64,000 nt of DNA, from assembly GCA_963830485.1 (NCBI GenBank), contig CAWHNE010000026.1:62001-126000 (forward strand). The letters are read 5' to 3'. The notes under the pieces are model-generated. The model saw only the letters and a program-made list of their open reading frames with translations, searched no databases and was not told the DNA's origin. Source of the DNA: CAIWHR01 sp963830485. Its GTDB lineage: Bacteria; Pseudomonadota; Gammaproteobacteria; Burkholderiales; Casimicrobiaceae. A program made the translations under genes and the position numbers. This document shows, one piece after another, positions 26,239 to 35,870 of the stretch; positions within the stretch are counted from its first letter, which is position 1, and every line of letters starts with the position of its first letter.

Positions 26239-29200
26239 TCATACGCCCGGCGCCGCCCGCCCGGGATCGAGCGCGCGCGCGAGCACGCGGACGACGTGGA
26301 CGGCCTCGCGACCCGCGCCATCGGCGATCTGGTGCCGGCAGCTCGTGCCGTCGGCGACGATCAGCGTCTTCGCGTCGGCCGCACGGACGGCCGGCAGCAG
26401 CGAAAGCTCGGCCATCCGCATCGACACGTCGTAGTGCGCAGCCTCGTAGCCGAAGCTGCCCGCCATCCCGCAGCAGCTCGACTCGACGACGTCGACGGCG
26501 AGGCCGGGGACCAGCCCCAGCACCTCGCTTGTGGCGCCCATCGCGTCGAACGCCTTCTGGTGGCAATGACCGTGCAGCAGCGCGCGCTTGTTCCGGCAGC
26601 GCGGCGAGCGACAGCTTCAGGCGGCCGGCACGGTGCTCGCGCGCGAGGAACTCCTCGATCAGCAACGCGCGCTTGGACAGCGTTTGCGCGGCGGCGCCCA
26701 GTCCCAGCACCAGGAACTCGTCACGCAGCGAATAGAGGCACGACGGCTCGAGGCCGACGATCGTCGCGCCCCGTTCGACGTGCGACGCGAGCGCAGCGAC
26801 CATGCGGCGCGCCTCGCGTTTCGCCTCGTCGACGAGGCCGGCGGCGAGGTAGGTCCGGCCGCAACAAAGCGGCCGCACAGCGTCGGCATCGTCGGCAAGC
26901 GCCCGCGCGATCGCGACGCGATAGCCCGCCCCCTTCAGCACGGCGAGCGCGGCAAGCGCGTTCTCCGGCTCGAAGTAATTGGTGAAGGTGTCAACGAACA
27001 GCACGACGTCAACGGTCTCGGAGCCTTGGCCGTCGGCGCGCTCCGCGGAAAGGAACGTGTCGCGCCGCCATGCCGGCAGCGACCGCTTCGCGGAGAGCCC
27101 TAGCGTCCGCTCGCCGAGCGCCGCGAGGCCCTTGACCGCGTTGCGCGCGTTGAACAGCCACGGCACGCGCGCCGCCCACGGCGCCCAGCGCGGCAGGTGC
27201 GCGATCGCGCGGTCCTTCAGCGACAGCCCGTGCGCCCTCTGCCAGTGGTGAAGGAACTCGATCTTCATCTTCGCCATGTCGACGCCGGTCGGGCAGTCGC
27301 GGCGGCAGCCCTTGCAGCTCACGCAGAGGTCGAGCGCGTCGCGCACGGCTTCCGACGCGAACTCGGGACCGAGCTGGCCCGAGAGCGCGAGCCGCAGCGT
27401 GTTCGCGCGGCCGCGCGTCAGGTGAATCTCGTCCTTCGTGACGCGGTAGCTCGGGCACATCGTGCCGGCGTCGAACTTGCGGCAGTGGCCGTTGTTGTTG
27501 CACATCTCGACGGCTTTGGCGAAGCCGCGCGCCGGATCGCCACCCGTCCCCGGTGCCGATACGGTGTCGCGTCACCGGATCGTTGTGCACGTTCCACTCC
27601 GACCAGTCGAGCGCGGTGTCGAGCGGCAGCGGACGATGACCCGGGCCGAAGCGGAACAGCGTCGCGTCGTCCATCCGCGTCCCGCGGACGATCTTGCCTG
27701 GATTCATCAGGCCCGTCGGGTCGAACAGGTCCTTGATCTCCTCGAACGCGCGCGTCAGTCGCGGTCCGAACTGCCACGCGACCCATTCGCTGCGCACGAG
27801 GCCGTCGCCGTGCTCGCCCGAGTACGCGCCCTTGTACTCGCGCACCATCGCGCTCGCTTCCTCGGCGATCGCGCGCATCTTCGCCGCGCCGTCGCGGCGC
27901 ATGTCGAGGATCGGCCGCACGTGCAGCGTGCCCACCGACGCGTGCGCGTACCACGTCCCGCGGGTGCCGTGCTTGCGGAACACCCCGGTGAGCCGGTCGA
28001 CGTAGTCGGCCAGATGCTCGAGCGGCACCGCGCAGTCCTCGATGAACGACACCGGCTTGCCGTCGCCCTTCATGCTCATCATGATGTTGAGCCCGGCCTT
28101 GCGGACCTCCCACAGCGCCTTTTGCGCCGCGGCGTCGGTCATCTGCACGACGCTGCCCGGCAGCCCCAGATCGCCCATCAGCGCCACGAGGTCGCCGAGC
28201 GCTCGCACCGGTGCGTCCGCGGTCTCGCCGATGAACTCGACCAGCAGGATCGCCTCGGGCTCGCCGATCAGCGCGCGCATCGATGACCGGCCGGAACGCG
28301 GGATTGCCGCGCGCGAGGTCGATCATCGTCCGGTCGACGAGCTCGACCGCCGACGGCCCGAGGCGAACGATGTGCCGCGCGGTATCCATCGCCTTGTACA
28401 GCGTCGGAAAATTGACGACGCCGAGCACGCGGTGCCGCGGCGGCGGCACGAGGCGCAGCGTGACCGCGCGCGTCCATGCGAGCGTTCCCTCGCTGCCCAC
28501 GAGCAGATGCGCATAGTTGACGCTGCCGTCCGCGGTGTAGGGCCGCTCGCTCTGCGGGCAGCAGAGGTCGATGTTGTAGCCGCCGACGCGCCGCATCACC
28601 TTCGGCACCTGCCGCGCGATCTCGTCGCGCTCGCGCGCACCGAGCGCCTGCAGCCGTTCCAGAAGCTCGCGAACCCGCGGGATTCCCAGGCTCCATGTCC
28701 CGTTCCGGGCCGAACCGAGCTTCGGTGCCGTCCGCGAGCGTCGCGTCGATGGCGAGCACGTTGTGCACCATGTTGCCGTAGGCGATCGAGCGCGAGCCGC
28801 ACGAGTTGTTGCCGGTCATCCCGCCCAGCGTGCACTGCGCCGACGTGCTGACGTCGACGGGGAACCACAGGCCGTGCGGCCTGAGCCACGCGTTGAGCGC
28901 ATCGAGCACGATGCCGGGCTCGACGGTCACGGTGCGCGCGTCGCGGTCGAACGCGACGACGCGGTTCAGGTGCTTGCTGTGATCGACGACGAGCGCCGCG
29001 CCGACCGTCTGCCCGCATTGCGAGCTGCCCGCGCCCGCGCGGCAGCAGCGGCACGCCGAGCTCGCGGCAGACGTCGAACGCCGCACGCACGTCGGCGTCG
29101 CTGCGCGGAACGAGCACGCCGAGCGGCTCGATCTGGTAGATCGACGCATCGGTCGAATAGCGGCCGCGCGACGCGCGATCGAACAGCACGTCGCCCTCGA

Positions 29201-29283
29201 CGGCGCCGCGCAGGCGTCGCGGCGAGATCGCCCGCGCCGTCGCGGGGCTGGAACACGAGGGGTCGGGATTCGGGTGCGTTCAC
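26239..29283 (-). CDS. FAD-linked oxidase fused to Fe-S domain (D-lactate/glycolate oxidase, GlcD-GlcF type), multiply frameshifted
   Basis: About 1010 residues read across several frames. Order: GTG start at 29283; FAD-binding part (DASIYQIEPLGVLVPRSDADV, then TLGGMTGNNSCGSRSIAYG); FAD-oxidase C-terminal part (SGEHGDGLVRSEW, LFDPTGLMNPGKIV); two 4Fe-4S motifs (CNNNGHCRK-x-CP and CVSCKGCRRDCP); and CCG domains (ESSCCGMAGSFGYE). Frame breaks lie near 29215, 29030, 28690, 28275, 27535 and 26585, each restored in the next frame with conserved text. Such fusions oxidise D-2-hydroxyacids to 2-oxoacids and feed the quinone pool. Likely intact in the organism. Confidence 0.8.
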
Positions 29284-29304
29284 GGATCGATCGCGCGAAG
29301 CCGG

Positions 29305-29338
29305 TTGGTGCGCGGCCCCAAACGTGGCTATGATAGCC
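29305..29338 (+). promoter_or_regulatory. Promoter with palindrome over the -10, aminotransferase gene
   Basis: TTGGTG at 29305-29310 and TATGAT at 29329-29334 are separated by 18 bp. The -10 is embedded in a perfect 13-bp palindrome, GGCTAT-G-ATAGCC (29326-29338). This lies in the 107-bp gap between the divergent oxidase and aminotransferase genes. A repressor bound here would block the promoter; the regulator is not identified. Confidence 0.45.
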
Positions 29339-29390
29339 GCGGCATCGCAAGGACGGTCGACCCGTCGCCGCGATCGCCGCCGGAGGCACC

Positions 29391-30599
29391 ATGTTCCAGC
29401 TCGACGCGCACCCGTCCGGGCGCCATTTCCTGCAGATCCCCGGCCCCACCAACGTGCCGGACCGCGTGCTGCGGGCGATCGACCGGCCGACGATCGATCA
29501 TCGCGGCCCCGAGTTCGCGCGCCTCGACGCAGGAAATTCTCGACGGGCTGAAGGAGGTCTTCCGGACGACGCGGTCCGATCGTCACCTATGCCGCGTCCG
29601 GCACCGGCGCGTGGGAGGCGGCGCTCGTCAACACGCTGTCGCCGGGCGACCGCGTGCTGATGTTCGAGACCGGCCACTTCGCGACCCTGTGGCGCGCGAT
29701 GGCCGAGCGGCTCGGCCTCGTCGTCGATTTCGTCCCGGGCGACTGGCGCAGCGGCGTCGACCCCGCGCGCGTCGAGGCGAAGCTCGCGGAGGACCGCGCG
29801 CACGCGATCAAGGCGGTGCTCGCCGTCCACAACGAGACGTCGACCGGCGTCACGTCGCGCATCGCCGAGATCCGCCAGGCGATCGACCGCGCCGGCCATC
29901 CGGCGCTGTTCATGGTCGACACGATCAGCTCGCTCGCGTCGATCGACTATCGCCACGACGAGTGGGGCGTCGACGTCACGGTCGCCGGCTCGCAGAAGGG
30001 TCTGATGCTGCCGCCGGGCCTGTCGTTCAACGCCGTCAGCGAAAAGGCGCTCGCCGCGAGCAAGCATGCGAAGCTGCCGCGCTCGTACTGGCGCTGGGAC
30101 GAGACGATCGCGATGAACCGGCAGGGCTATTTCCCGTCGACGCCGGCGACCAACCTCCTCTACGGCCTGCACGAGGCGCTTGCGATGCTGCGCGAGGAGG
30201 GCCTGCCGAACGTGTTCGCGCGCCACGCGCGTCATGCGGAAGCGACGCGACGCGCCGTGCGCGCGTGGGGGCTCGAGGTGCTCTGCCGCGATCCCGCCGA
30301 ATACAGCGGGTCGCTCACCGCCGTGCTGATGCCCGACGGCCACGACGCCGATGCGCTCCGGCGCGAGATCCTCGCCCGCTTCGACCTGTCGCTCGGCACC
30401 GGTCTCGGGCAAGCTCGCGGGACGCGTGTTCCGGATCGGCCACCTGGGCTGGTTCAACGACCTGATGCTGTGCGGGACGCTGTGCGGCGTCGAGATGGGG
30501 TTGAAGCTCGCCGGCGTTCCCTGCCGCGCGGGCGGCGTGCAGGCGGCGATGGACTCGCTGGCGCAATCGGCCACGACAGGACTGGCCCGGGCGGCGTAG
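29391..30599 (+). CDS. Class V aminotransferase, serine/alanine-glyoxylate aminotransferase-like, frameshifted
   Basis: About 400 residues across frames: HFLQIPGPTNVPDRVLRAID at the start, QEILDGLKEVF, then TYAASGTGAWEAALVNTLSPGD, FMVDTISSLASIDYRHDEWGVD, the PLP lysine in VAGSQKGLMLPPGLSF, and a C-terminal FRIGHLGWFNDLML. Breaks near 29530, 29575 and 30412 are each one base. The family transfers amino groups to glyoxylate from serine or alanine, which pairs naturally with a glycolate-type oxidase transcribed divergently. Confidence 0.82.
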
Positions 30600-30672
30600 A
30601 CTGTCGCGTCCCACGACCGGGCGCCTGGCGCGCCCGGCGAACACGATCGCAACGACTCTGGAGGATCCCGTG

Positions 30673-31669
30673 ATGACCGCATTTCTGCAAGCGCGCCGAC
30701 TTGCCGCGCGCATCCTCGCCACCCTCACGCTTTGCTGCCCTGGCGCTGCCTGCCTGGGCGCAGCTCGAGATCAAGTTCGGCCACGTCGGCGAGCCGGGGT
30801 CGCTGTTCGCCGCATCGGCCGACGAGTTCGCTAAGCGAGCGAACGCGAAGCTCGGCAACAAGGCGAAGGTCGTCGTGTTCGGGTCGAGCCAGCTCGGCGG
30901 CGACAAGGAACTGCTGCAGAAGCTGAAGCTCGGCACCGTCGACATCGCGCTGCCGTCGACCGTGATGTCGTCCGAGGCGGATCTCTTCGGCGTGTTCGAG
31001 ATGCCGTACCTGGTCAAGGACCGCGCGCACATGGGCCGCATCGAGAAGGAGGTGTTCTGGTCGAAGCTCGCGCCAGAGGCCGAGAAGAAGGGCCTGAAGG
31101 TGATCGCCGTCTGGGAAAACGGCTACCGGCACATCACGAACTCGAAGCGCCCGATCAACACGCCGGCCGACCTGCAGGGAATCAAGCTGCGCGTGCCCGA
31201 GGGCAAGTGGCGCGTGAAGATGTTCCAGGCCTACGGCGCGAACCCGTCGCCGATGAAGTTCTCCGAAGTGTTCACCGCGCTGCAGACCGGCGTGATGGAC
31301 GGTCAGGAGAATCCGTTCACGCAGATCTACAGCGCGAAGTTCCAGGAGGTGCAGAAGTTCCTGTCGCTGACCGGTCACGTCTACACGCCGGCCTACGTGA
31401 CCGTCGGCGCCAAGAAGTGGGAGACGCTGCCGCCCGACGTGCGCAAGATCCTCGAAGACACCGCGAAGGAGACGCAGGCCTTCGTCTACGAGAAAGCCGC
31501 GAAGGACGACGACGAGCTGCTCGGCAAGATCAAGGCAGCGGGGGTCGCGGTGAACACGCCGAACAAGGACGCGTTCGTCGCCGCCTCCAAGCCCGTGTAC
31601 GAGGAGTTCGCGAAGGAAGTCGCCGGCTCGAAGGAAGTGATCGACCGCGCGATCGCGCTCGGCAAGTAG
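30673..31669 (+). CDS. dctP: TRAP transporter substrate-binding protein (DctP), frameshift in signal peptide
   Basis: About 331 residues. The ATG at 30673 has GGAGG upstream and begins MTAFLQARRLAARILA. The remaining signal (RFAALALPAWA) and mature protein (QLEIKFGHVGEPGSLFAASADEF) lie one frame over after a break near 30720. The mature part has the DctP family core (GIKLRVPEGKWRVKMFQAYGANPSPMKFSEVFTALQTGVMDGQENP). It binds a C4-dicarboxylate-like or other organic acid in the periplasm. It is followed by both TRAP membrane genes. Confidence 0.88.
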
Positions 31670-31672
31670 GAG

Positions 31673-32176
31673 ATGACTTTCCGGTCGTTCCGCCGGGGAT
31701 ACGAACGGTTCCTCGAGTGGATCTGCATCGCGCTCATGGCCGCGCTCGCCGCCGAGGTGACGGCGGGCGTGGTCTTCCGCTACTCGGGCCATTCCCTCGT
31801 CTGGTATGACGAGGTCGCCACCATCCTCCTCGCCTGGGTGACGTTCTACGGCTCGGCGCTGGCGGTCCTCAAGCACGCGCACATGGGCGTGCCCGAGATC
31901 GTGAGGATGCTGCCGCCCGGGCCGCGGGTCGCCGCCGCCGTCCTCGCGCAGCTGTGCACGCTGGCCTTCTTCGTGCTGCTCGCCTGGGTGGGCTATTCGA
32001 TCCTCGACGTCCTTGCGACGGACCGGCTCGTTTCGCTGCCGCAGGTCTCGGTGGCTTACGCGATCTCGGCGATCCCGATCAGCGCCGTCCTGTTCGTGGT
32101 GGGCCAGCTGCTGGTGTTTCCCGAGGTGCTGCGCGAGGCGCGCGGCGAAGCGAGGCGCGCGGAGGAGTCCGAATGA
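31673..32176 (+). CDS. dctQ: TRAP transporter small permease (DctQ)
   Basis: 167 residues with four hydrophobic spans. VVFRYSGHSLVWYDEVATILLAWVTFYGSALAVLKHAHMGV is the DctQ signature region. It starts three bases after dctP and its stop overlaps the dctM start. It forms the membrane complex with DctM and needs the sodium gradient. Confidence 0.9.
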   Translation: MTFRSFRRGYERFLEWICIALMAALAAEVTAGVVFRYSGHSLVWYDEVATILLAWVTFYGSALAVLKHAHMGVPEIVRMLPPGPRVAAAVLAQLCTLAFFVLLAWVGYSILDVLATDRLVSLPQVSVAYAISAIPISAVLFVVGQLLVFPEVLREARGEARRAEESE

Positions 32177-33459
32177 TCGGCTTCCTCGTCCTTGTCTGCG
32201 TGGTCGTGCTGGTGCTGATCAACGTTCCGATCGCCGTGGCGCTTTGCATCGCGTCGGTCGCGGCGATGCTCGCGACGCCAGGGTGTCGCGAGCCTGCCCA
32301 ACGTGCCGCTCGCGCTCTACCAGGGCGCGACCAGCTTTCCGCTGATCGCGATCCCGCTGTTCATCCTCGCCGCCGCGATCATGAACACCTCGGGGATCTC
32401 GCACCGGCTGATCGACTTCTGCCAGGCGCTCGTCGGCTGGATGAGGGGCGCGCTCGCCCAGGTGAACGTGCTGAGCCACATGTTCTTCGCGGAGATCTCG
32501 GGCTCGGCCGTCGCCGGCGTGGCCGCCACCGCGTCGATCATCATGCCCGCCATGAAGAAGCGCGGCTACCCGGGCCCCTTCACGGCCGCGGTGACCTCCT
32601 CCACGGCCACGCTGGCGATCATCATCCCGCCGTCGATCCCGATGATCCTCTACGCGGTCATGGCGGGCACTTCGGTGGTGCAGATGTTCGTCGCGGGCAT
32701 CGTGCCCGGCCTCCTCGCGGCATTCGGCTTCATGGGCCTGTGCTACTGGTACGCGGTCCGGTACAACTGGCCGGTCGAGGAGATCTTCCAGTGGGGCAAG
32801 CTCTGGCGCGCCTTCAAGGAGGCGTTCTGGGCGCTCACGCTGCCGATCATCATCCTCGGCGGCATCTTCGGCGGCGTGGTCACGGCGACCGAAGGCGCGG
32901 CGCTCGCCGTCGTCGCGGCTCTCTTGGTGGGCGGGCTGGTCTATCGCGAGCTCGACTGGGCGCGGCTGCGCGAGGCGATCATCGACGGCGACGGTGCAGA
33001 CCGGCACCGTGATGCTGCTGGTCGCCGCCTCGGCCCTGCTCGGCCTCTACCTCACGGAGGTGCAGCTTCCGCAACGCATCGCGGCGGCGATGCTCTCCAT
33101 CACGAGCGAGAAGTGGGCCATTCTCGCGATCCTCAATGTCTTCTTCCTCATCATCGGGATGTTCCTGCACTCGGCGGCCGCCATCGTCCTGGTGGTGCCG
33201 ATCGTGATGCCGGCGGTGACCGCGGCGGGGATCGATCCGATCCATTTCGGCGTGATCGTGACGCTCAACCTCGCCATCGGCCAGCAGACGCCGCCCGTGG
33301 CGAGCGTCCTGCTGCTCACCTGCTCGATCGCGAAGGAGAGCGTCTGGGACGTGACCAAGGCGAACATCCCGTTCATCGGCGTGCTCCTGGCGACACTTGC
33401 TGCTGATCACCTACGTGCCGGTCGTCACGCTGGGTCTGGTGGACCTGTTCTACCAGTAG
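32173..33459 (+). CDS. dctM: TRAP transporter large permease (DctM), frameshifted
   Basis: About 428 residues across frames, with some twelve hydrophobic spans. Seen: LVLINVPIAVALCIASVAAML, FAEISGSAVAGVAATASIIMPAMKKRGYP, TLAIIIPPSIPMILYAVMAGTSV, GIFGGVVTATEGAA, and a C-terminal LLLITYVPVVTLGLVDLFYQ. Extra single bases near 32284, 32993 and 33393 explain the breaks. ATGA overlap with dctQ. Confidence 0.88.
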
Positions 33460-33462
33460 TCG

Positions 33463-34244
33463 ATGGCCGAAACCATCTTCGTCGAACGCGACGGACCGAT
33501 CGCGACCGTCGTCCTCAACCGGCCGGCGAAGCTCAACGCGCTCACGCAAGACGATGTGGCGCGAGCTGGGCGCGGCGGTCGACGCGCTCTCGGCCGACGA
33601 CGACGTGCGCTGCATCATCGTCCGCGGCGCCGGCGAGAAGGCGTTCTCGCCCGGCAACGACATCGGCGAGTTCGCGACCGAGCGCGCGAACAAGGCGCAG
33701 GCGATCGCCTACGGCGCGGTGATGCACGACACGGCACGCGCGCTCGCCAGCCTGCCGCCATCCGCTCGTCGCGCAGATCCACGGCATCTGCGTCGGCGGC
33801 GGGCTCGAGATCGCCGCGCTCTGCGACCTGCGGATCTGCGGTGCGTCGAGCCGGTTCGGCGCGCCGATCAAGAACCTCGGGCTCGTGATGGCCTACGCCG
33901 AGATGGCGCCGCTCGTCGCGCTCGTCGGGCGCGCGGTGGCGCTCGAATTGCTGCTCGAGGGCCGCATCCTCGACGCCGCCGAGGCGAAGGAGAAGGGTCT
34001 CGTCACGCGCGTGGTGCCCGACGCCGAGGTCGCCGCCGAGGCGCGCGCGACCGCGCAGCGCATCGCGGACGGCGCGCCGCTCGTCGCGCGATGGCACAAG
34101 AAGTTCGCGCGCCGACTCGCGGACCCGCGACCGCTCTCGGCCGCGGAAGAGGACGAGTGCTTCGACTGCTTCGACACCGAGGACTTCCGCATCGGCTACG
34201 CGGCGTTCCTCGCGAAGACGAAGCCCGAGTTCCGCGGCAAATGA
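33463..34244 (+). CDS. Enoyl-CoA hydratase/isomerase family protein, frameshifted
   Basis: About 259 residues. N-terminal VERDGPIATVVLNRPAKLNALT is typical; the oxyanion-hole segments are GEKAFSPGNDIGEF and, in the third frame, QIHGICVGGGLEIAALCDLRICG. Single extra C bases at about 33547 and 33758 account for both breaks. Position between a TRAP transporter and a CoA-transferase suggests breakdown of an imported acid as its CoA thioester. Confidence 0.85.
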
Positions 34245-35483
34245 ACGCCGACGCGCGCGCGGCGCCCGGCGCGCCGCATCCCGGACCGCTCGCGGGCATG
34301 CGCGTGCTCGAGCTCGCGCAGATCATGGCCGGGCCGACCTGCGGCGCGCTGCTCGCGGACCTGGGCGCCGACGTGATCAAGGTCGAGAAGCTGCCCGGCG
34401 GCGACGACGCGCGCGGCTACCGCGAGCCGCGCGTCAACGGCGTCTCGGCGCCGTTCCTGATGCTGAACCGCAACAAGCGCGGCCTCGCGCTCGATCTCAA
34501 GCGGCCCGAGGGCCGCGCGATCCTGCTGCGGCTCGTCCGGCACGCCGACGTGCTGATCGAGAACTATCGGCGCGGAACGATGGAGAAGCTCGGGCTCGGC
34601 TACGACGTGCTGGCCGTCGAGAATCCCGCGCTCATCTATTGCGCGATCACCGGCTACGGTCGCGACGGCCCGTACGCCGACAAGGGCGGCTTCGACCTGA
34701 TCGCGCAGGCGTTCGCCGGGCTGATGGCGATCACCGGCGAGCCCGGCCGGCCGCCCGCGAAGACGGGCAATCCCGTGTCCGACATCAACGCCGGCATCCT
34801 GGCCGCGGTCGGCATCCTCGCCGCATGGGCGCACCGGTTGCGCACCGGACGCGGGCAGATCGTCGACACCTCGCTCATGGAAGCGGCGCTGCAGCAGACG
34901 TACTGGCACGCGGCCAGCTACTTCGCGACGGGCGAGTCGCCGGGCCCGCTCGGGTCCGCGCACATCCTCACGGCGCCGTACCAGGCGTTCACCGCGAGCG
35001 ACGGCTGGATCGTCATCGGCGGCGCGAACCAGGCGAACTGGGAGCGTATCGCCGACGTGCTCGGCCATCCCGAGTGGCGCGACGATCCGCGCTTCGCGAC
35101 GAACACGGCGCGGATGGAGAACCTCCCCGCGCTCGTCGCGGCGATGAACGCGGTGCTCGTGCGCAAGTCACGCGCCGAATGGCTCGCCGCTGCTCGACGC
35201 GGCCGGCGTGCCGGCCGGCCCCGTTCACTCGCTGGGCGAGGCGCTGACGCATCCGCAGACGCTCGCGCGCGGCATGGTCGTCGATCTCGATCATCCTGAC
35301 GCGGGTCACACGAAAGCGCTCGGCTGCCCGATCCATCTCTCGGATTCGCCCGCGCGGGTCGACCGGCCGGCGCCCCGGCTGGGCGAGCACACGCGCGAAC
35401 TGCTGCGCGAATGCGGCTACGTCGACGACGAGATCGAGGCGTTCATTGCCGCGGGCATCGTAGCGGCCGCGGAGACGGTTTGA
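34241..35483 (+). CDS. Class III CoA-transferase (CaiB/BaiF), frameshifted
   Basis: About 413 residues. N-terminal LAGMRVLELAQIMAGPTCGALLADLGADVIKVE carries the catalytic-region text and the class III Asp lies further on in the DTSLMEAALQ area. The C-terminus (AGVPAGPVHSLGEALTHPQTLARGMVV) is one frame over after an extra C near 35187. It overlaps the hydratase gene as ATGA. The family moves CoA between carboxylic acids; substrates are not readable. Confidence 0.87.
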
Positions 35484-35870
35484 TTGTCCACCGCTATGCG
35501 AGCGCGACCGATGCGTCGGTCGCGGCGGCGTTCAATCCGGGCTGGGTCAGATTCGACGTCACCGCGCGGGTGCCGCAGTGGTCGGGGGCGGTTGCCACCA
35601 AGTTCGGCTGGCGAGTGAAGCAGACAACGAGTGGTTCCAACTACAAGCAGCTCGCAACGAACGCGTGCACCACCGACCCCAGGCTAAGACCGAAACTGTC
35701 GGCCACCTTTAGTGAACAGCGCGTCGCTCGCTAGGTCTAGGTAAGCGGCCTCCGAAGGCCCCCCGAAAGGGGGCCAACGGCGGAGTTGAACCGCCGAAAC
35801 AAAAAATACCCTCCGCCAAAAAAGGGCCATAATGCAGGCGCCATCGGGGGGTGGCGGCTAGGGGGTCCGA
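35484..35870. other. Gene-free interval with nested hairpins
   Basis: No convincing gene. Around 35747-35797 there are three adjacent inverted repeats: GGCCT-CCGA-AGGCC, GGCCCCC-CGAAA-GGGGGCC, and CGGCGG-AGTTGAA-CCGCCG. The third overlaps the tRNA-like sequence described separately. The first two may act as a transcription terminator for the CoA-transferase operon, though no U-run follows. Confidence 0.45.
35772..35802 (-). other. Sequence resembling the 3' end of tRNA-Phe (possible att remnant)
   Basis: About 27 of 31 bases match the T-arm and 3' acceptor strand of the tRNA-Phe gene at 40001-40076, in the same orientation. The T-arm is fully paired here (GGCGG-TTCAACT-CCGCC on the minus strand), and the tRNA body upstream is absent. 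A direct copy of a tRNA 3' end next to an intact tRNA is what integration at a tRNA leaves behind. No integrase is found between them, so this is inference only. Confidence 0.35.
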
